From CAYRHJ01 sp964424105 (GTDB lineage Bacteria; Planctomycetota; Phycisphaerae; UBA1845), in assembly GCA_964424105.1 (NCBI GenBank), contig CAYRHJ010000033.1:1-51941 (forward strand): a DNA stretch of 51,941 bases, in the 5' to 3' direction. The notes below the pieces were generated by a model. That model had not been told where the DNA came from. It worked only from the letters and a program-made list of their open reading frames with translations, and did no database searches. This document shows, one piece after another, positions 34,070 through 42,897 of the stretch (the stretch's first letter is position 1; each line of letters starts with the position of its first letter). Position numbers and translations under genes: made by a program.

Positions 34070-35215
34070 ATGCAAAAACTTCGATTGTTCACGCCGGGTC
34101 CGGCCATGGTGCCGGAAGCAGTCTTGTTGGCGATGGCCAAGCCCATTGACCATCACCGGACGGCACAATTTCGTGCCGTTTTGGAGGAGGTCGTCGGGCT
34201 GCTTCAGTATTTATTCGGCACGCGGGGCACGTGTCTGACGATCACTGGCAGTGGAACGTGTGCAGCGGAGGCGGCCATTGTTTCATGTTTGCCGCCCGGA
34301 CATAAGGCGCTGGTCTGCCGGGCGGGTAAGTTCGGCGAGCGGTGGGGCAAAATCTGCGACGCGTTTGGGATCGCCCATACGAAGTACGAGCTGGATTGGG
34401 GTCACGGCTTCAAAGCGGACGGCGTAGCCAAAATGTTGGACGCGGACCCGGCCATCGACACGGTGATCGTCACGCACAGTGAAACGTCGACCGCAGCCGT
34501 CAGCGACGTGGAAGGCATCGCCAAGCTGACGCGACAGCGGGATGTGTTGCTGATTGTGGATGGGATCACGGCCGTGGGTGCCATCCCGGTGAAGATGGAC
34601 GAGTGGGGGATTGACGTGTTGATCACCGGTTCACAAAAGGCGTTGATGCTGCCGCCGGGGCTGGGGTTCGTGGGCGTGAACGACCGGGCGTGGAAGCGGA
34701 TCGAAGGCGGTTCGATGCCGTGTTTCTACAACAATCTGAAGGCCTATCGAAAATCGATGGAAGGATTTGATACGCCATTTACCTCCGCCAACGTGATGAT
34801 CAATGGGGCGCAGGTGGCGCTGCGACAGATCAAAGAGGAGGGTTTGGAGAACATTTGGAGGCGGACGTCCGCGATGGCACGGGCGACGCGGGAGGCGGCT
34901 GCGGCGATGGGAATGAAGACGTACGCGGCGGACCCAGTGGATTCGGTGACGGCGCTGGTGGTGCCGGCGGGCGTGGACGAGGGCAAATTGCGAAAGGACC
35001 TGCGTTCGCGATTTGGGATGCAGATCGCCGGCGGTCAGGATCACATCAAGGGCAAGGTCATTCGCGTGGGCCATATGGGCTACATCGATCAGTTCGATGC
35101 GCTGTCGGTCATCGGCGGATTGGAGCTGGTGTTGCACGATCAGGGTCATAAGTTCGAACTGGGCGCGGGCCTCGTGGCGGCGCAAAGGGTGTTCGCGGAG
35201 ATGATTCAAAAATGA
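34070..35215 (+). CDS. Class V aminotransferase (alanine-glyoxylate/serine-pyruvate type)
   Basis: A 381-residue PLP enzyme of the small-molecule class V group. LFTPGPAMVPEAVLLAMAKPIDHHRTAQF is the diagnostic N terminus. The PLP Lys is K190 in ITGSQKALMLPPGLGFV, and D164 in LIVDGITAVGA contacts the pyridine nitrogen. Relatives transfer amino groups between alanine, serine or phosphonates and glyoxylate or pyruvate; the substrate is not certain. The ATG follows GAGGTGAT. Its TGA overlaps the ATG of the paaG-like gene (ATGA), so the two are coupled. Confidence 0.94.
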   Translation: MQKLRLFTPGPAMVPEAVLLAMAKPIDHHRTAQFRAVLEEVVGLLQYLFGTRGTCLTITGSGTCAAEAAIVSCLPPGHKALVCRAGKFGERWGKICDAFGIAHTKYELDWGHGFKADGVAKMLDADPAIDTVIVTHSETSTAAVSDVEGIAKLTRQRDVLLIVDGITAVGAIPVKMDEWGIDVLITGSQKALMLPPGLGFVGVNDRAWKRIEGGSMPCFYNNLKAYRKSMEGFDTPFTSANVMINGAQVALRQIKEEGLENIWRRTSAMARATREAAAAMGMKTYAADPVDSVTALVVPAGVDEGKLRKDLRSRFGMQIAGGQDHIKGKVIRVGHMGYIDQFDALSVIGGLELVLHDQGHKFELGAGLVAAQRVFAEMIQK

Positions 35216-36012
35216 CCCCGACGCCGCAAGTTCTCGCGATTGAAAACGACGAAGCCGTACGGACGTTGCGCCTGAATCGTCCCGAGGTATTGAATGCGTT
35301 CAATGATGAACTCTTGACGGCATTGGGCAAGGAAGCGAAGGCGGCGGCTAAGGATGACGGCGTGCGGTGCCTGGTCATCGCGGCCTCGGGGCGGGCGTTT
35401 TGCTCGGGACAGGACCTGGACACGGTTCGCGAGCGGATGAACGATCCACAGGCTGGCGAGCTGGGGGCGCATCTGCGAAAGCTGTACAACCCGTTGATTC
35501 AAACGCTGCGGACCATGGAAAAGCCGGTGTTGGCCAGCGTGAATGGTGTGGCGGCTGGGGCGGGATGCAGTTTGGCGCTGGCGGCCGACTTGCGCTTGGC
35601 CGGCGCGTCGGCAAGTTTCATCGAGGCGTTTATCAACGTGGGATTGGTTCCAGATTCAGGCAGCACGTTCATGCTTCCGCGGTTGATAGGATTGGGGCGG
35701 GCGATGGAGATGGCCATCAGCGGTCGCAAGGTCCGTGCCGAGGAGGCGCTTCAGATTGGACTCGTGAACCAGGTTGTGCCGGATGACGAGTTGGCGGGGG
35801 CGACGAAGGCCCTGGCCAAGAAGCTCGCGGAGTCGCCGACGAAAGGGATCGGCTTGACGAAGCGGGCTTTGAATCGAAGCTGGCTCGCGAATCTGGAAGA
35901 TCAGCTTGAATACGAAGCGTTTCTGCAAACGACGGCGGGCGAAACGGATGATCATCCCGAGGGCGTTCGGGCATTCTTGGAGAAGCGCCCGCCGGTGTTC
36001 CGCGGGCATTGA
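35212..36012 (+). CDS. paaG: Enoyl-CoA hydratase/isomerase, PaaG-like
   Basis: A 266-residue crotonase-fold enzyme. The oxyanion hole is formed by AFCSGQDL (62-69) and NGVAAGAGCSLAL (111-123). FIEAFINVGLVPDSGSTFMLPRLIG, with D148, fits PaaG, the isomerase that turns ring-epoxide phenylacetyl-CoA into oxepin-CoA. This would supply the step after PaaABCD, encoded 25 kb upstream. A plain enoyl-CoA hydratase is an alternative, but the Glu usual in hydratases is replaced here, with Asp in the PaaG position. It overlaps the aminotransferase gene by 4 nt. Confidence 0.86.
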   Translation: MTPTPQVLAIENDEAVRTLRLNRPEVLNAFNDELLTALGKEAKAAAKDDGVRCLVIAASGRAFCSGQDLDTVRERMNDPQAGELGAHLRKLYNPLIQTLRTMEKPVLASVNGVAAGAGCSLALAADLRLAGASASFIEAFINVGLVPDSGSTFMLPRLIGLGRAMEMAISGRKVRAEEALQIGLVNQVVPDDELAGATKALAKKLAESPTKGIGLTKRALNRSWLANLEDQLEYEAFLQTTAGETDDHPEGVRAFLEKRPPVFRGH

Positions 36013-36227
36013 ACGTGGTTGACTTCTGATGTGGGCGCGAGGCGGCGAATCGACGGACGGATGCGTCTAAAAAAGGTTTGCCATGCTGGCCAAGGTAATG
36101 CTATGATTCAATTCGTCAAATCCTCGAAATGTGAATGGTGCTGCGGGATCAGCAGTAGGGTCAGTCCCCGCGTCGAGCAACGTCGGCATCCACAGGCGTC
36201 GGTCACCCGGAGGAAGGAAGGGAACAC

Positions 36228-36944
36228 ATGGCCCATGTAATGAACCTCAACATCGCGCGGTGTTTTTGTATCGGCTTGGTCGTACTAGCGAAGGGTGCGT
36301 TCGCGTCGGCGCAGCCGTGCCCGCCGACCGAGGAGGTGGCCAAGCTGACCGCCTCCGACGCCGCGGCGGACGACCGGTTCGGGGTTTCCGTTTCCGTATC
36401 CGGCGACACGGCGGTGGTGGGGGCGTAGCTCGACGGCGACGCGGGGAGCGAATCCGGCTCGGCCTACGTGTTTGCGCGCAGCGCCGGCGTGTGGACGCAG
36501 CAGCAGAAGCTGACCGCCTCCGACGCCGCGGCGGGCGACCAGTTCGGGGTTTCCGTTTCCGTATCCGGCGACACGGCGGTGGTGGGGGCGTATGAAGACG
36601 ACGACGCGGGCGACAGCTCCGGGTCGGCCTACGTGTTCGAGTGCCCGTGCCCCGTCAACGACGACTGCGACGACATGGACGCCTGTACGCAGGACGCCTG
36701 CGCGGCCGGCACATGCAGCAACCCGCAGCGAATCTACGGCGACGTGGACAACAACGGCACCGTCAGTCTGTTTGATCTGTTCTGCATCCTGGACGGATTT
36801 GCGGACGAATTTCCGCCGCCCTGCACCCGGTCCAACGTGGACATCGATCCGTGCGACGGCAACGGTACAATCAACCTGGGCGACCTTTTCGCCGTGCTCA
36901 ACGCCTTTTCAGACGTTGATCCTTGCGGTTGCCCGGTTCCCTAG
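36228..36944 (+). pseudogene. FG-GAP repeat/dockerin-like secreted protein with in-frame stop
   Basis: One frame runs from a good start (AAGGAAGGGAACAC before ATG) to 36944, broken only by a TAG at 36426-36428. The first part has a signal peptide and a repeat (KLTASDAAADDRF then GVSVSVSGDTAVVGA). After the stop the frame continues with a second, near-identical repeat, then CDDMDACTQDAC and the dockerin-like DVDNNGTVSLFDLFCIL...NGTINLGDLFAVLNA tail. In the second repeat the stop position is TAT (Tyr), so a single base change explains it. It may be a recent pseudogene, a read error or a readthrough case. The intact product would be about 238 residues and secreted. Confidence 0.8.
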
Positions 36945-36997
36945 CGTCTGCGGAGCGATCACGGCCACCTGAAATTGGATTAGGGTATTCGAACCGG

Positions 36998-39900
36998 TCA
37001 CGGAAGCAGGATCTGGATATTGACGAACTCGAAATCGTCAATGTCCGATCCCTGCGCCGTGGCGTGAATTTCAAATGAGTTGACGCCGACCCGCAATTCG
37101 GAGGCTGGGAAACGGGCCGAAAACGTCCCGAAACTGCCGTCATCCGGCGCGGTGTCCAGTCGTCGGCGTATCCGTCGGCCATTGATTCTAATGGGATGAG
37201 GCCGCTGCACGCCCTTGGCTAGCATTCGCAGTTCGGCAAATTCACCAGCGGATTGGAGTTGCGCTTCGGTCAAATGGAACTCGGCCACGAACGTATCGCC
37301 TTCCGCTTCTTTTTGGAATTGGCTGTTGATCGAACCACTGAACGCATCGTCTCCCAAGTGGTGCACGTCAGGATGGGCTTCGATGATGATAACGTTATCC
37401 GCGGAGGGCACCAGGCCGAAGTCGATGGTCAAGGTGCCGCGTTGGAGCCGGGCTGATTCGATGTCCGTGCTGTGCGGTTGATAGCCGTCACGTGACGCGG
37501 ACAACGCAAAATGGTCCGGTACGTCGGGGGTTTGAAGCTGGTAGGTTCCGTCCGGCCCGCTTTGAACGAGCCGGGGATGCGCATTCGGCAAGGTCAACCT
37601 GACGGTCGCGCCGGTCAACGGCGAGCCGCTGACCGCGTCATAGATCCGCCCGCGAATCATGCCGATGGCATCGTCAGGAACTTGACTGACGAACATGGGC
37701 AGATAGCGATAGTACACTTCGAGCATCAACGTGCACAACGCGGTCTGGTACACCCGTCCACCGACGTCGGCCCATTCGCCGACCGGGTCCCAGCTTCCGG
37801 CGGCGTTTCCATCCGTCCGCTGATGTTCCAGCAACTGGGGCATCAGGCTCGCGTTCCACGCGTCCCACGCACTGCCCTGGTTCTGAAACAATGCCAGCGT
37901 AGCGTAATACCAGTAGTAGGTATTCGGTGTGTCATTCCAGTCGGGCGGATGGTCGGTCAGATGGCGAGCCGATCGCTGCATCATCGGTTCCGAAGGCGTG
38001 TGGCCCAACAAGTATTGGATAAACAGTCCTTCCGCGGTCATGGCCACCGACGATGGGCGGCCCGGTTGATACGAGTACAAACCGGGATCCGATGGATCAC
38101 TGACCGCGTTCATCCAATCACGCGCAGCCTGCAAAGAACTGAAAGGAATGGCCAGGCCCGCGGATTGGGCGCTCTTGAGTGCCATGACCTGCCATCCGGT
38201 CACCGAGGTGTCGCCCGGCTGACCGGGATTGTACCGCCAGCCGCCCTGCTCCCGATTTCTTGATTTGTCGATGAATTGCACGGCCAATTCCACCGGGCGG
38301 ACGAGCCGGGAGTCGCCGGTCATAGCCAACGCCTCCGCCAGCGCGATCGTGGCGATGCCGTGGCTGTAGAGGGTTTCATCGGTGCGCAGGTCGCCGTCGT
38401 CGTCCTGATGGTCAAGCAGCCAGTCGATGCCGCGTCGAACGGTTTCGCGATAGGGTCCGTCGTCCAGGTGCGTGTTGTTCGTCCCCAGAAAACAAAGCAA
38501 CGCCAGTCCCGTCAGGGCGTTGTGAACCTCGTAATCGGTCGTCCCTCCGCATTGGTCGCAACCGGTGTCGAAGTTGCGACCGTGCCATTGTCCATCGGCT
38601 GACTGATGTCTGGCCAACCACTGGAGCGCCAGCGCGACGGCCCGTTCCGTTTCCGGATTGCCGCCGCCGTCTTCTACCATCGTCTGCCGCGTTTCCTGGC
38701 TGCGGTGATCGTACCGGTTTTCCACGGGTGCGACATCGCGAGGCAGCGAAAGTCCCAGCGACGGAGGTCGAAAATCGTTCGGCTGGGGAACAAACGAAGC
38801 CATGGGGATCGTGTCAGAATCGCGTTGTGTATCCGGACTTGCAAGGGACGGTTTGATACTCGAACCCATGGATTGTGCGGTCCACTGTTCTGACCGGGCC
38901 GGCTGCACCTCGTTGAACGGAAGCAGGTTGTTTTCAATCCGGTCGAGCGCGTTCACGTCGGCACGGAGAAGCCCTGTTTCGTCATGCGCCACCCGCGGGC
39001 TGGTTTCGTCAATCATCGCGTCCGAATTCGCAGCGACGGGAAGGACCAGTTCCAGCTCGGTTTCACGGTCCGGCAATGGAATGTCCACGCTACCCAATTG
39101 AAGCGACGTCGGCGCGACCGATTCACGCGCGCTCGGCAAGGTTGCGGTGGCTATCGAATCGGTCCGCAGAGATTCGCTCGACCGCGTCGGCTGGGTGGGT
39201 TCTGCAAAGACACCCGTGTCCAGCGCGTCGACGGCGATCTGTGGCCGGGTGATTGCGTCATGGATCGCGTTGGGTGGTGATGCGCCGGATTCATCGGTGG
39301 CCATGGATTCGGCGGTTTGCGGCGTTTCAAAGTCCAACAACGGATTATGTCCCAGCGACCCGGATGGCAATGTCGGTGACGTCACCAGCGAAATCGGCGG
39401 CGGGTTGGCGTCGGCGGTTGTCGGGGCTTCGAGCATCGTTTCCGCGCCCTGAAATTCGTGAGCGGTCGATTCGACGGGGCGGGGTTCGATGTTGGCCAGC
39501 GTATCCGCCGGCAAGTCCATATCGGATCGAATCTGAACGCGTTCGATTCGGTCGGATGGGCTTGCGGTCGCGTCCTGCCGCGGCGCTTCCGTCATGGTCT
39601 CGCGAACCTGCGAATTCCGCGGCAATTCCAAATCACTCGTGACCTGCGTCGCCGGCGCTTCGATGCTGCCGGACGGCGCCACGGATTCCATTGGCCGAAC
39701 GGTCGCGTCCTGCGCTGGTGAATCCTCCGCGAACGATGTGGACGTTGCTTCCGATATTGCATCCGAATCCACGGACCGCGGGGTGACTTCGACGGACGGT
39801 AGCACACGGTCGGGCAGGTCGATGGCGCTGGCCATTCTTTCAGTCGAAACGTCGGGCCGTCGGGGTGATTCCCCACCGGCCTCCTCCGACGCCTGCGGCC

Positions 39901-41491
39901 TCGTTGTGTCCGGCAATTGGATCGGTGGCGTGGGGCGGGATTGGCCGGTTGAGATTTCGGCGTCGGGCAACCGCGTTTCGGATTCGACCGCATCGGCATC
40001 CATCTGGGGCGGCGAAAATTCGATCGCGTCCGGCGCCTGCATGGGTAGGGTGTGCACCGCCAACTCGGCGAAGTCGGCTACAGAAGCCAATTCAATACTA
40101 GTCGCCGATCTGTCCAGCGGCGTGGATTCGTGCTGTGGTGTTGGAAGCTCCGTGGCTGACCCGCGGATCTGCTCCGTCAGGGTTGACAAGACGGATGACG
40201 AAGCCAACGCCACTTCGATACGCCCGCCGCGTCCCACGGCGTCAGCCACCGCCGCCGTCACGCCCCATACCGTCAGCAGTAGCATGAGCAGCAGGTGACA
40301 CAACAATGACATCAGCAGGCATCGGGCCAACAAGCCCAGCTTGCGACCGGCGGCTCCCCGCAGCAAAGCCAACAGCGCCAGCAACGCGAGCAGGGCCAGC
40401 AGCGCCCACAGCAGATTTGGCGCGATCTTCCACGCCAACGCGCCCCAATCAATAGACGCTTGAACCGTCTCCCGGTCGGCATAAACCTCGCGCGACGTCG
40501 TGACGTAAAGGTCGTAATCAGGTGGATCGTCCGGCTGCTTGCCCGCTTCCGTACGATCCGAACTGAAATGCAGCGCATAACCACCCATGCTGAGGGCGGG
40601 GTCCAATTCATGGGCCGGCGTGTTGACCGTCGTGCCCAGGTTCGCGGGCGGGCGGTGGCCTCCCTTGATTCGGCGGGATCGGTATAGATCGTAACCCCCC
40701 TCGCCACCGGGCCGATCCGAGCTGAAGTAAACGAAGTCTCCAAACGGGCTGACCGAGGGGGCGCCTTCGTTATGTTCCGTGTTCAGCGCCGTCAGCGCTT
40801 CAGCCGACCCATAACCGGATTCTCGCACCGTCGCGATGTAGAGATCGTAATGGCGCTGAAACCGTTCTTCACGCAGCGTAGCCGACCACGCCGACGGGGG
40901 CGGCGAAGATTCATCACCGGGTTGCGGTCGATTCGACGCGAAGTAGAGCGTCTTGTCATCCGGCGTGAGCGCGGGCCCATAGTCATTGAAGGGCGAATTG
41001 ATGGCCGGGCCCAGGTTGATGGGCGTTTGCCAATTCGCACCCACGCGATGGGCAACCCACAGATCATATCCGCCGTTGCCGCCAGGCCGATCACTATAAA
41101 AGTACAGCGAAAGTCCGTCGTGCGACGGCGCGGGTCCCAGGTCGTCGTAATCAGAATTGATCGCGACCAAAGCCACCGGCTCGGTCCAGCCGTCCAGCGC
41201 GCGTTGGCATGCGTAGATGTCCGCCTGTCCACCGGCCTTGCCCCGCACCAGAAAAAGCGTCTGCCCATCATGGGACATGCGCGGTTCATAGTCTTCGTCG
41301 ATCGTGTTGATGATGCCGGGAACGGGGACGGGCGGTTGCCACAGAACGTCCCGCAGGGGAGCGGTCGCCGCCGGAACTTGAATGGTGTCCGCGTCGCTGT
41401 AGAAAGACCGATGTTGCGGACGCAAATACCACGCCAGCGAGAGCACGACCACGGCGGCCACCGCGGCCAGAAATACCAGCAGCTTTTTCAC
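36998..41491 (-). CDS. Giant envelope protein: PD40 propeller, disordered linker, alpha toroid
   Basis: A 1497-residue protein with a GTG start. Order: membrane helix (about 3-22); PD40/TolB-like propeller (about 60-345; SHDGLSLYFYSDRPGGNGGYDLW and four more units); two hydrophobic segments (about 358-378 and 390-415), the second LLCHLLLMLLLTVWGV like TonB-type anchors; about 520 residues rich in Ser, Thr, Pro and Asp; an alpha/alpha toroid (about 950-1240; ALQWLARHQSADGQW, GIDWLLDHQDDDG, GGWRYNPGQ) like prenyltransferase or squalene-cyclase folds; a carboxypeptidase regulatory-like fold (about 1255-1325; GRIYDAVSGSPLTGATV); and a beta-rich C terminus. It lies 30 nt downstream of exbD. I infer that it is the energised partner of that ExbB/ExbD motor. 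No enzyme activity is evident. Confidence 0.85.
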   Translation of the reverse strand: MKKLLVFLAAVAAVVVLSLAWYLRPQHRSFYSDADTIQVPAATAPLRDVLWQPPVPVPGIINTIDEDYEPRMSHDGQTLFLVRGKAGGQADIYACQRALDGWTEPVALVAINSDYDDLGPAPSHDGLSLYFYSDRPGGNGGYDLWVAHRVGANWQTPINLGPAINSPFNDYGPALTPDDKTLYFASNRPQPGDESSPPPSAWSATLREERFQRHYDLYIATVRESGYGSAEALTALNTEHNEGAPSVSPFGDFVYFSSDRPGGEGGYDLYRSRRIKGGHRPPANLGTTVNTPAHELDPALSMGGYALHFSSDRTEAGKQPDDPPDYDLYVTTSREVYADRETVQASIDWGALAWKIAPNLLWALLALLALLALLALLRGAAGRKLGLLARCLLMSLLCHLLLMLLLTVWGVTAAVADAVGRGGRIEVALASSSVLSTLTEQIRGSATELPTPQHESTPLDRSATSIELASVADFAELAVHTLPMQAPDAIEFSPPQMDADAVESETRLPDAEISTGQSRPTPPIQLPDTTRPQASEEAGGESPRRPDVSTERMASAIDLPDRVLPSVEVTPRSVDSDAISEATSTSFAEDSPAQDATVRPMESVAPSGSIEAPATQVTSDLELPRNSQVRETMTEAPRQDATASPSDRIERVQIRSDMDLPADTLANIEPRPVESTAHEFQGAETMLEAPTTADANPPPISLVTSPTLPSGSLGHNPLLDFETPQTAESMATDESGASPPNAIHDAITRPQIAVDALDTGVFAEPTQPTRSSESLRTDSIATATLPSARESVAPTSLQLGSVDIPLPDRETELELVLPVAANSDAMIDETSPRVAHDETGLLRADVNALDRIENNLLPFNEVQPARSEQWTAQSMGSSIKPSLASPDTQRDSDTIPMASFVPQPNDFRPPSLGLSLPRDVAPVENRYDHRSQETRQTMVEDGGGNPETERAVALALQWLARHQSADGQWHGRNFDTGCDQCGGTTDYEVHNALTGLALLCFLGTNNTHLDDGPYRETVRRGIDWLLDHQDDDGDLRTDETLYSHGIATIALAEALAMTGDSRLVRPVELAVQFIDKSRNREQGGWRYNPGQPGDTSVTGWQVMALKSAQSAGLAIPFSSLQAARDWMNAVSDPSDPGLYSYQPGRPSSVAMTAEGLFIQYLLGHTPSEPMMQRSARHLTDHPPDWNDTPNTYYWYYATLALFQNQGSAWDAWNASLMPQLLEHQRTDGNAAGSWDPVGEWADVGGRVYQTALCTLMLEVYYRYLPMFVSQVPDDAIGMIRGRIYDAVSGSPLTGATVRLTLPNAHPRLVQSGPDGTYQLQTPDVPDHFALSASRDGYQPHSTDIESARLQRGTLTIDFGLVPSADNVIIIEAHPDVHHLGDDAFSGSINSQFQKEAEGDTFVAEFHLTEAQLQSAGEFAELRMLAKGVQRPHPIRINGRRIRRRLDTAPDDGSFGTFSARFPASELRVGVNSFEIHATAQGSDIDDFEFVNIQILLP

Positions 41492-41521
41492 GTCACGCGC
41501 TCCCTGCGGCCAACAAGCGTT

Positions 41522-41938
41522 CTACCGTTCCATCACGGTGTCCAGATAGGGCTGTTGAATCCCCGCGGTTTTGCAAATGTCCAACACGGTGACAACGTTG
41601 GCGTAAACGGTCCCGCGGTCCCCCCGTACGGTGACTTTTTGCTCGGGATTGGTTTCCACCGCCTGCGCCACCATCGCCCGCAACGCGTCACCCGTGATCC
41701 GCTGCCCACTGACGATAATCTGGCCATCCTGATCAACGTTGATAATGATTTCGCGGAGCATGGCGCTGACCGGCGCGCCGGTGGCAGCAAATGGAAGGGC
41801 GACGCTCATTTCACGCTCCTCCTGATGAAACGTGGTGGCGACGAGAAAGAAAATGAGCAGCAGGAATACCATGTCGATCATGGGTGTGATTTCGATGGTC
41901 GCTTCCGCCCGTTCATCCTGTGACGTTCGTATCAACAT
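41522..41938 (-). CDS. exbD: ExbD/TolR-family transport protein
   Basis: A 138-residue inner-membrane protein with one helix containing the essential Asp: ITPMIDMVFLLLIFFLVATTF, D22. The periplasmic domain follows (IIINVDQDGQIIVSGQRIT, TNPEQKVTVRGDRGTVYANVVTVLDICKTAGI), normal for ExbD. It couples proton flow through ExbB to movement of a periplasmic partner. It starts 14 nt after exbB and ends 30 nt before the giant protein, so all three are likely one operon. Confidence 0.94.
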   Translation of the reverse strand: MLIRTSQDERAEATIEITPMIDMVFLLLIFFLVATTFHQEEREMSVALPFAATGAPVSAMLREIIINVDQDGQIIVSGQRITGDALRAMVAQAVETNPEQKVTVRGDRGTVYANVVTVLDICKTAGIQQPYLDTVMER

Positions 41939-41952
41939 CGTTATGCCTCAGC

Positions 41953-42765
41953 CTACACCCCCGCGGGGGCGGCGGTTCGTGACGCTGCATCCGGTTTGGC
42001 CCCGTTTCCTCGCGTGTCCGGCGCAACGAGACTGTGCTTGAATTTGGCGGAATGAACCAGGGCGTGATCTTCAACAAACGCCACGGTCATCTCGTCGATC
42101 TGTACGACCAGCCCGTCGATCTTCGCAGAAATCCAGTGATAGGCGATCAACACCGGGATGGCCACGAGCAAACCCGCAGCCGTGGTAATCAGCGCTTCGT
42201 AAATCCCCTCGGCCAGCAATTCCGTTCTGCCCAAGGCTTCACCCGAACCAGCCACGGTTTGAAACGCGTTGATCATGCCAAAGATGGTCCCCAAAAGCCC
42301 CATCAACGGAGCGATGGACGCGATGACCGACAACGCCCGCAGAAATCGTCGCAGCCGAATCACCACCCGTTCACCGGCTTCCTGAATGTGCCGTTCCAAC
42401 AAGTCCAGCGGCTCGTGAAGTCGCCGAATGGCCGCTTCAAAAACCGTCGCCACCGGGCTGCCGTCCGCACGACAATGCTCCAGCCCAGCTTCACGGCCCC
42501 GATCGCCTTCCAGCGCTCGTTTGAGTCCGTCAAGGAAACCGGGGGGGATGACGCGAGATCGGCGAAGGCTGACAGCCCGCTCGATCACGATGGTCAGGGC
42601 GATCATCGAGCACAGCAAAATGGGAACCATCATCGGTCCGCCCTTGACCACAAGCTCCCAAATCGAACTCGCCTGCATGCCGCCCACGGTATTCGAATTC
42701 ACGCCGGACGGTGCTTGTGCGACTGCGGCGATTCCCAGTGCGACCATCGCTTCGATCAACATCAT
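41953..42765 (-). CDS. exbB: MotA/TolQ/ExbB-family proton channel protein
   Basis: A 270-residue membrane protein. The first helix region is GGPMMVPILLCSMIALTIVIERAVSL (about 43-68). The other two are in LRALSVIASIAPLMGLLGTIFGMINAF and YEALITTAAGLLVAIPVLIAYHW, which carry the family signature. With ExbD it forms a proton-driven motor. The N terminus (about 1-30, AVAQAPSGVNSN) looks like a signal or leader segment, as in some MotA/TolQ/ExbB proteins. The ATG at 42765 has an AAGGGAG site; a GTG at 42771 is possible. It is 132 nt downstream of the large TPR gene. Confidence 0.94.
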   Translation of the reverse strand: MMLIEAMVALGIAAVAQAPSGVNSNTVGGMQASSIWELVVKGGPMMVPILLCSMIALTIVIERAVSLRRSRVIPPGFLDGLKRALEGDRGREAGLEHCRADGSPVATVFEAAIRRLHEPLDLLERHIQEAGERVVIRLRRFLRALSVIASIAPLMGLLGTIFGMINAFQTVAGSGEALGRTELLAEGIYEALITTAAGLLVAIPVLIAYHWISAKIDGLVVQIDEMTVAFVEDHALVHSAKFKHSLVAPDTRGNGAKPDAASRTAAPAGV

Positions 42766-42897
42766 GCCCACTCCCTTGCCACTAAACCCTTCGATTTCAA
42801 TCGAACGTCTGCTTCCCGAATCTGACTGCGGCCAGTCTTCAGTCGCCGTGTATTACCAACGTCCGTCCCAGCGGGGTCTGAACCTCGCCGACGACCA

